Assembly: GCA_038326165.1 (NCBI GenBank)
Contig: JBBQJT010000065.1
Coordinates: forward strand, 1-15,704
Length of the DNA stretch: 15,704 bases
Source of the DNA: JAEUUM01 sp038326165
Lineage (GTDB): Bacteria > Bacteroidota > Bacteroidia > Chitinophagales > Saprospiraceae
Direction of reading: 5' to 3'
Positions 1 to 7,300 of this stretch are shown here, piece after piece. The notes beneath the pieces are model-generated. The model searched no databases, was not told the DNA's origin, and was given only the letters and a program-made list of their open reading frames with translations. Numbering within the stretch: the first letter of the stretch is position 1; the number at the start of each line of letters is the position of its first letter. The position numbers were made by a program, and so were the translations under genes.

Positions 1-1
1 A

Positions 2-3000
2 AACGTTGTTACGCCAACTGGGGGAACAGGAACCATTGAATATATGTGGATGATGACTACCGATGATCCAAACAAGCCGATAATGTTGTGGAGTCCTGTT
101 CCAAATTCTAATTCAGCCTCTTACGATCCGGGTCCAATATCACAGACTACTTACTACACAAGATGTTCAAGAAGATCAGGATGCAGTGTTTTTACAGGAG
201 AAAGCAACATAGTTGAGAAAAAACTCCAATGTTGCGATAATATTTCCAATCCTGGGAGCATATCTGCTAATCAATCTACTTGTCTTTCGCCAATTGATCC
301 AGCATTAATCAATAATAATGTTTCTCCCTCAGGGGGTTCGGGAAACCTGGAAATAGTTTGGAAATCAAGTTTAGTGGGCGGACCTATTGATGATATAAAC
401 TGGTTTATTATTCCTGGTGCAAACTCACTTACTTATGACCCACCAACTACATCTCAAACAATTTATTATGCGCGCTGCGTAAGAAGAGCAGGTTGTCCTG
501 ACTATCTTTCCTCAAACACTATAAAGATCACGCTAAATCCTGCTGTAATTATATCCAATATAAACGTTACAGATGTATTATGTTTTGGATTTAATACCGG
601 ACAAATTAACCTTACTGTAAGTGGTGGAAAATTACCCTATTCTTTCAGTTGGACTAGTTCCTTACCTCCAACTGAGGATCAAACTAATGTTCCTGCAGGT
701 TTATACTCCGTGACTGTTACGGATGCTAATGGTTGCTCCGACGTGAAATCAATTACAGTTAATACTCTACCAGAATTAAATATTGACATCAACTCAACCA
801 GTGTGAAATGTGCTGGAAATAATGATGGAACAATAGATTTAACTGTAACAGGTGGTACTTCACCCTATACATATAATTGGTCAAATGGATTGCCAGCAAT
901 TCCAAATCAAACAGGTTTGGCTCCTGGAACTTATAGCGTGACTGTAACAGATTCAAAAGCTTGTTCTAAAGTAATAAATGGAATAGTGATTAAGGAACAT
1001 CCTGGAATGCTTCTAATTATCATCAAAACTGATGTGAAGTGCAACGGTGGAAACGACGGTTCAATCAACTTGACTGTAACTGGCGGTACTGCTCCATATA
1101 CATTCAACTGGTCTGGCTCAACTCCTGATGTTGAAGATCCAACTGGCTTGACAGCTGGTACGTATTCTGTTACAGTTACTGATGCAAATGGTTGTACAAA
1201 AACTGCAACAGCTACAATCACAGAACCCCCTACAATATTATTGACTTCAACAGTTGTAAATGTGAAGTGCGACGGTGGAAACGACGGTTCAATCAACCTG
1301 ACTGTAACTGGTGGTACTGCTCCATATACATTCAACTGGTCAGGATCCACTCCTGATGTTGAAGATCCAACTGGTTTGACTGCTGGTACGTATTCAGTTA
1401 CTGTTACTGATGCCAATGGTTGTACAAAAACTGCAACGGCTACCATCACAGAACCCCCTGCAATATTATTGACTTCAACAGTTGTCAATGTGAAGTGTAA
1501 CGGCGGAACTGACGGTTCAATCAACTTAACAGTTACTGGCGGTACTGCTCCATATACATTCAACTGGTCTGGCTCAACTCCAGATGTTGAAGATCCAACT
1601 GGCTTGACTGCTGGTACGTATTCAGTTACTGTTACTGATGCAAATGGTTGTACAAAAACTGCTACAGCTACAATCACAGAACCCCCTGCAATATTATTGA
1701 CTTCAACAGTTGTCAACGTGAAGTGTAACGGCGGAACTGACGGTTCAATCAACTTAACAGTTACTGGCGGTACTGCTCCATATACATTCAACTGGTCAGG
1801 CTCAACTCCAGATGTTGAAGATCCAACTGGTTTGACAGCTGGTACGTATTTGGTTACTGTTACTGATGCAAATGGTTGTACAAAAACTGCTACAGCCATA
1901 ATTTTAGAGGCAAATAAATTAGTTATCTCATGTGCTTCAAAAATGATTTCATGTAAAGGAGCCAATGATGGTTCTATTACAGTTGTTCTCTCTGGGGGTA
2001 CCGCACCTTATTCATTTAATTGGGATAATGCACCAGATGTCCAAAATCCAACAAATTTAGCGCCTGGCAATTATACTGTTACAGTTGCAGATGCTAACGG
2101 TTGTACTATAATTTGTACATCATTCATCATGGAGCCAACAGAATTGATTGTAACAGGAATAACAAAAGATGTTACTTGTTTTGGTGGTAAAGATGGTAGC
2201 ATAATCGTAAATGTTTCTGGTGGGACTGCTCCCTATTCATTTGACTGGAACATATTAGCGGATGTTAAAGACCAAAATGGATTAATGGCTGGCAGTTATA
2301 CGTTGATAGTTACTGATTCCAAATCGTGTTTTGTTAAATTGACATTCAATATTAAGGAACCTACTAAGATTATTCTTACTGCAACACAAAAGGCAACAAC
2401 GTGCAAAACCAGCAAAGACGGATCAATTGATCTGACAGTATCAGGTGGAACAGCTCCTTATTCTTACAATTGGTCAGGTACTACTCCGGATGTAGAAGAT
2501 CCAAGTGGCTTGGGCACCGGAAACTATACAGTAACTGTGACAGATAGCAAAGGCTGTACTGCAACTCTTACAATTATGGTAATGCTTGGCACAATCAATT
2601 GCAATAATGTTGGGGACTATGTTTGGTTAGATAGTAACAGAGATGGCATTCAGAATATTTCTGAATTGGGCATAAACGGCATAAATGTTTCACTGATTGA
2701 TATTGGTCCCGATATGATATCAGGTACAGGTGATGATAAAATGGTAGCAATAACAATTACTACCACAAAAGGAGTTTCAAAAGGATATTACTTGTTCCCA
2801 AATGTCATACCCGGAAAATACATAGTAATGTTCATGCCAGATTTGATAACATACAAATATAGTCCTGCTAATGTCGGCGCCAATGACAATATTGATAGCG
2901 ACCCAAGTCAATTGAACGGCAAAACTCCAGTATTTACTATTAATAGTGGAGATCCTGATAATCTTAGCCTTGATGCAGGCCTGTGGTTAATATGTGATAA

Positions 3001-4126
3001 TATTACAAACGGAGGAAAAATTGGATATGATGAAATTCTGTGTGGCCCTGGCTCAATAGCTTCTAAAATTATTTCATTAGAACTTCCATCTGGTGGTTTT
3101 GGTAACATAGAATATGTTTGGATGTATAGTGAAAAGGATCCAAAATTCTCTCCAAATAATCCTGATTGGTATATGGTGCCAAATAGTAATTCACCTGAAT
3201 ACGCTCCTGGACAACTATTCAAAACTACTTACTTTGTCAGATGTTCAAGAAGAGAAGGTTGTCTTACTTATACAGGAGAAACTGATGTAATAACAAAAGA
3301 AGTTTTATTGAAACTTCCTGTAGCTACAATTACAAAGAAACCATTAACTCCACTGTGCAAAAATCAGTCCTTTACCTTTGAAGCATTAATCAACAATATC
3401 CCTGATGTTCAGTACGAGTGGCATTTTGGCCCTACTGCATTCCCATCAGCAGCAATTGGAGCCACTGCCACAACTGCATGGTCCACTCCTGGAATCAAAG
3501 TTGTCACCTTAACAGTCAGTGTCAAGGGATTCTGTAAAACAAAAGCTCAATGGGTTGTTACAATTAATAATTGCACCTCCACTAAAATTAAGTTTGAAGA
3601 TTTCACCGCTGTTACTAATGATAAATTAACTATTGATTTGGCTTGGAAGACTTCTTTAATTGATAATGATCATGAATACATTATTCAGCGTTCACATAAT
3701 GGTATCAACTTTGAGGACATAGCAATCAGAACTGGTATTAAATCATTCTCTGGAAATTATAATGAAATTGATTTCAATCCTTTTAAGGGTGATAATTTCT
3801 ACCGTATAGTTTTAGCATACAAAAACGGAAATATTGAACTATCTGAAGTAAGAAAAGTCAATATTCATGAAAACACTGATGATATTGTCTTTTATCCTAA
3901 CCCTTTTTGTGAAATGTTAAATATCAAAAGGGCAAAATATACCAATCAAAAACTATCAATTGAAATAGTTGGCGTGAACGGTATTGCGGTTAAATCATTG
4001 CAGGTACTCGAAAATGAATCTGAAATTGACCTTTCAGATATTTCCTCAGGCATGTATTATATTACGATCATGGATGAGAGTCACAGAATTTTAAGTAGAT
4101 CAAAAATTCTTAAACAAGGAAATTAG
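2..4126 (+). CDS. Giant T9SS-secreted SprB-repeat surface protein (5' end outside the window)
   Basis: The frame is open from base 2, and residues before the first ATG (44) match the paralogue at 4327, so the real start lies upstream; 1374 residues are visible. Order, counting from base 2: end of one Cys-rich Ig-like module (about 1-75), a second (about 77-180), nine SprB repeats (about 182-860), an SdrD B-like domain with a DSNRDGIQN calcium-type loop (about 868-995), a third Ig-like module with RCSRREGC (about 998-1103), a PKD-like domain containing YEWHFGP (about 1107-1190), a beta-rich linker, and a type A T9SS sorting domain from YPNPF (1298) to the end. The family knowledge is that such proteins cross the outer membrane by T9SS and act at the surface or are released. 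A role in adhesion or matrix is inference. Each SprB repeat has two cysteines. The signal peptide is not visible. Confidence 0.93.
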   Translation, partial: NVVTPTGGTGTIEYMWMMTTDDPNKPIMLWSPVPNSNSASYDPGPISQTTYYTRCSRRSGCSVFTGESNIVEKKLQCCDNISNPGSISANQSTCLSPIDPALINNNVSPSGGSGNLEIVWKSSLVGGPIDDINWFIIPGANSLTYDPPTTSQTIYYARCVRRAGCPDYLSSNTIKITLNPAVIISNINVTDVLCFGFNTGQINLTVSGGKLPYSFSWTSSLPPTEDQTNVPAGLYSVTVTDANGCSDVKSITVNTLPELNIDINSTSVKCAGNNDGTIDLTVTGGTSPYTYNWSNGLPAIPNQTGLAPGTYSVTVTDSKACSKVINGIVIKEHPGMLLIIIKTDVKCNGGNDGSINLTVTGGTAPYTFNWSGSTPDVEDPTGLTAGTYSVTVTDANGCTKTATATITEPPTILLTSTVVNVKCDGGNDGSINLTVTGGTAPYTFNWSGSTPDVEDPTGLTAGTYSVTVTDANGCTKTATATITEPPAILLTSTVVNVKCNGGTDGSINLTVTGGTAPYTFNWSGSTPDVEDPTGLTAGTYSVTVTDANGCTKTATATITEPPAILLTSTVVNVKCNGGTDGSINLTVTGGTAPYTFNWSGSTPDVEDPTGLTAGTYLVTVTDANGCTKTATAIILEANKLVISCASKMISCKGANDGSITVVLSGGTAPYSFNWDNAPDVQNPTNLAPGNYTVTVADANGCTIICTSFIMEPTELIVTGITKDVTCFGGKDGSIIVNVSGGTAPYSFDWNILADVKDQNGLMAGSYTLIVTDSKSCFVKLTFNIKEPTKIILTATQKATTCKTSKDGSIDLTVSGGTAPYSYNWSGTTPDVEDPSGLGTGNYTVTVTDSKGCTATLTIMVMLGTINCNNVGDYVWLDSNRDGIQNISELGINGINVSLIDIGPDMISGTGDDKMVAITITTTKGVSKGYYLFPNVIPGKYIVMFMPDLITYKYSPANVGANDNIDSDPSQLNGKTPVFTINSGDPDNLSLDAGLWLICDNITNGGKIGYDEILCGPGSIASKIISLELPSGGFGNIEYVWMYSEKDPKFSPNNPDWYMVPNSNSPEYAPGQLFKTTYFVRCSRREGCLTYTGETDVITKEVLLKLPVATITKKPLTPLCKNQSFTFEALINNIPDVQYEWHFGPTAFPSAAIGATATTAWSTPGIKVVTLTVSVKGFCKTKAQWVVTINNCTSTKIKFEDFTAVTNDKLTIDLAWKTSLIDNDHEYIIQRSHNGINFEDIAIRTGIKSFSGNYNEIDFNPFKGDNFYRIVLAYKNGNIELSEVRKVNIHENTDDIVFYPNPFCEMLNIKRAKYTNQKLSIEIVGVNGIAVKSLQVLENESEIDLSDISSGMYYITIMDESHRILSRSKILKQGN
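545..2581 (+). repeat. Array of nine SprB repeats (about 75 residues each)
   Basis: Nine consecutive units of about 75-76 codons carry the SprB pattern: a Cys near the start, D/N-G-S/T-I, SGGTxPY, a W near the middle, an AGxYxVTVTD motif, a second Cys, and a closing ExP-type linker. First cysteines recur at roughly 228-base spacing (near 580, 808, 1040, 1268, 1496, 1724, 1949, 2174 and 2401). Both cysteines are kept in all nine, which suggests an intra-repeat disulfide in an exported beta-sandwich; the disulfide is inference. Units 3-6 are almost identical in DNA, while units 1, 2 and 7-9 have diverged. Confidence 0.92.
1034..1896 (+). repeat. Near-identical 228-bp tandem DNA repeat, about 3.8 copies
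   Basis: The landmark GTGAAGTG recurs at 1034, 1262, 1490 and 1718, exactly 228 bases apart (76 codons). The four copies differ at only scattered, mostly synonymous positions; copies 3 and 4 differ at about five bases over their first 180. Copies 1-2 share GGTGGAAACGACGG and copies 3-4 share GGCGGAACTGACGG, which points to stepwise duplication. Identity ends near 1896, where the fourth copy runs into a diverged linker. This block lies inside the SprB array. Near-identical copies can collapse in short-read assembly, so the copy number may be underestimated. Confidence 0.95.
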
Positions 4127-4150
4127 ATCTAAAACAATAAGTAGTGATAA

Positions 4151-4178
4151 GGCTCTCCGTAATATGGGAGCCTTTTTT
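4151..4178 (+). terminator. Intrinsic terminator after the first adhesin gene
   Basis: GGCTCTC (4151-4157) pairs with GGGAGCC (4166-4172) through seven base pairs, one of them G-U, around an 8-base loop, and is followed directly by six T (4173-4178). It starts 25 bases after the stop codon at 4124-4126. It separates the two paralogous genes into independent transcription units. Confidence 0.88.
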
Positions 4179-4275
4179 ATTGTTAGGCATGATAATTGTT
4201 TTAAAATCCTATGGGATGAACTACTCTTTTGATTTGTTCTTACTCAAATTATCCTGATTACCGTAATAAACAAGC

Positions 4276-4294
4276 TTACAGATATTTTCTGTAA
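4276..4294. promoter_or_regulatory. Perfect 7-bp inverted repeat upstream of the second adhesin
   Basis: TTACAGA (4276-4282) and TCTGTAA (4288-4294) form a perfect inverted repeat around a 5-base TATTT spacer, ending 32 bases before the ATG at 4327. It may be an operator or a small hairpin in the 5' untranslated leader. No T-tract follows, so it is not a terminator. No clear TAnnTTTG/TTTG promoter pair was found in 4179-4326; the rest of this A/T-rich gap shows nothing else recognisable. Confidence 0.35.
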
Positions 4295-4326
4295 ACAATT
4301 TTTCATCCAAAAATTGATTGAAGAGT

Positions 4327-7300
4327 ATGTTAAGGTTATCAAATTTATCATTATTTATTTTTTTACTTGTTTCAATTCAAACACAAGCAAAAAATCCAAT
4401 AATTCCTTTCAAATATTTATCAGTTGAAGGAACAATTATTTGTTCCTTTCCAAGCGATGTTTGTGATAATGCCACAATTGGCGGAACGATAAGCGGCAAC
4501 GAAGACGGTTGTCCTAATCCCGTTTTTGATCCAAAATTAATTACTAGTATCACTCCTGCATCAGGCGGAACTGGCACATTAGAGTATTTATGGATGTTCA
4601 CCAATGAAAATCCCAACTTTCCTTCAACAATATGGACGGCTATTCCAAATACCAATACAGAAACGTACGATCCAGGGTCAATAATTATAACTACCTATTT
4701 TATCAGATGTGCAAGAAGATCGGGTTGTACAATTTATGCTGTAGAATCAAATTTTATCAAAAAAGAAATAAAATGTTGTCCAGGAAATATTACTGATGGT
4801 GGAGAAATAGCCAAAGAACAAAACAGTTGCGTTACTCCATACAATCCGAGTTTGTTATCAAATATGAAATCGCCGATGGGTGGAAATGGTCCATTGGAGT
4901 TTCAGTGGCTTTCTTCTCCTACAGGGGGCGCTTTTAATAATGGCACTTGGACCTCAATTCCTACCGCAACAATGAACACTTATAACCCACCAAGTATCAA
5001 TTCAACAACTTTCTATGTAAGAAGAGCAAGAGTTGAAATGTGTAACGATTGGGAATATTCTAATGTTGTAAAAATCACAGTAAGTACAGGAGTTGCAATA
5101 AACTTTACCCCTGTTAATCCAACATGTTTTAATTCAAATAATGGCATCATTACTGTCAATGTACTTTTGGGTCAAAGTCCATTTATGTTTAAGTGGAGTA
5201 ATGGCTCAATGAATCAAACCATTAATAATCTTTCTTCCGGATTCTATTCAGTAACAGTTACTGATATCAACGGATGTACATCAAAAGGACTTGTAACACT
5301 AACTGGCGCTTCTGAAATTATAATCAATGGAACTGGTGAAAATCCAATATGCTTTGGAGGTGGGTCAGGTAAAATCGCAACAGTAGTATCGGGTGGTGCA
5401 CCCACATACACTTATTTGTGGTCATCTGGCGAAATAACTTCAACTATACTAAATAAAACAGCTGGAACTTATACTGTTACTGTTACGGATTCTAAATCCT
5501 GTACATCAGTGAAGAGTTTCACCTTGCTTGATGGGCAACAAATTAACTTAACAGGAAATTCCATTAATGTTACTTGCTTTGGTGGCAATAATGGAAGTAT
5601 AACCACAAATGTGAGTGGCGGCAAAACCCCTTATAAATACAAATGGTCCAATTCTTTAGAGACTTCATCACTTTCTAATTTACTTGCTGGAACTTATACT
5701 GTTACAGTTACTGATGATAATAATTGCATCAAAACTGCAAGCTTCATAGTTTCACAACCAAATTTATTGCAAATAGATGGAAATGTAAATAATGTAAACT
5801 GTTTTGGCCTCAAAACTGGTTCAATAACTACAACAGTTAGTGGCGGAACAATGCCTTATGCTTATTCATGGTCCAATTCTCTTCTACCTATTGCCAATCA
5901 ACTTAACCTCTCCACAGGAAATTATAGTGTAACAGTTACAGATAGCAAATCTTGTTCAGCAATAAAAAACTTTACAATTTCAGAAAATCCTATTTTAAAT
6001 ACATCAGCAATTTCAACGCCACCCAAATGCTTCGGTGGTCAAGATGGTAGCGTAAATATTACTCCAACAGGTGGTTCGGGAGCTTATACCTATAATTGGT
6101 CGAACAATGCCAAGACTCAAGATATCAGTGGGTTATCAGCTGGGCCATATAGTGTAACTGTTACAGATTCAAATGGTTGTACCAAAGAAATAACAGTAGT
6201 GCTTCAAGCTCCAAACAACCTGGTAGTTTCTGGCTCTACAGGCAACACATTCTGTGCTATGAGCAAAGGATCAATCACATTGAATGTATCAGGCGGTAAC
6301 CCAGCTTACTCTTATAAATGGTCAAATTCCAGTACTGCCAAAGATCTCACCAATCTTGCAGCAGGCAACTACTCTGTTACAGTAACTGACAGTAATAATT
6401 GCACAAAAACTGGTAATTTTACTGTAATCGATCAAGGTAATATTTTAATCCAAGAGACAATTATACAGGCTAGTTGTTTAAATCCAACTGGCGGCAGCAT
6501 ATCCATAAATATAACAGGAGGAACTGCCCCATTAAGTGTTGATTGGAGTTCTGGACAAAAAAATATCAATAGTATCTCTAATTTATTGCCTGGAAATTAT
6601 TCAGTCACAGTAGTTGATGCTAATGGCTGCATTGCTGTGGGGAATTATGCGATTCAACCAATTCCTGTTATTCAACTTTCAGGAATAGCTACCAGTCCAT
6701 CATGTCATTTAGCTGCAAATGGTTCAATCATTGTAAATCCGACAAATGGATCAATGCCTTACAGTTATGTTTGGAACAATAACTCAACCACCAATCCAAT
6801 AATAAATCTTAAAGCTGGAACTTATACGGTAACCGTCACAGACTCCAAAGCTTGCAAACAAATTGCTTCTTATATCTTGACTGATCCAAATCCGATCATT
6901 TTTAATGAAGCTTTGGTAAATCCAAATTGTAATGGCGGGAAAAGTGGAAGCATTACTATTTCAAATATTTCCGGCGGTACTCCAGGTTATACCTTGATTT
7001 GGTCAAATGGCGCAACAAACTCTAGCATATCAGGTTTAGGTGCAGGTAACTATTCAGTAACAATTACCGATTCTAAAGCTTGTAGTGTCATTAAAACATT
7101 TACTTTGAATGAAGGCGCTAATCTTCAACTTAATGTGTCAAAGATTGATATCAAATGTTTTGGGCAAACCAATGGATCAATATCAATCACGCCTACAGGA
7201 GGTATTAGTCCCTACAACTTTTTTTGGTCTCCAGTACTTTCTAATTCTGGTACTGTAAACAACTTGTCTGCAGGGAATTATTCAGTTACGGTCACTGACG

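Noticed and set aside
1034..1896. CRISPR array
   Set aside because: The regular spacing comes from a 228-bp coding repeat with no short repeat/unique spacer pattern and no cas genes nearby.
931..1965. A 344-codon open frame on the minus strand
   Set aside because: It is antisense to the tandem SprB repeats. A stop-free antisense unit of 228 bases (a multiple of three) stays open when duplicated, so the length is a by-product of the repeat; the translation resembles no secreted or enzymatic family.
4283..4290. TATTTTCT as a -7 box for the second adhesin
   Set aside because: It matches only 6 of 8 consensus bases and no TTTG lies at the right distance upstream; the nearest is more than 45 bases away.
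4318..4326. TTG start for the second adhesin
   Set aside because: The ATG at 4327 gives a normal signal peptide directly; the TTG adds only three residues (MKS) and has no better ribosome-binding site.
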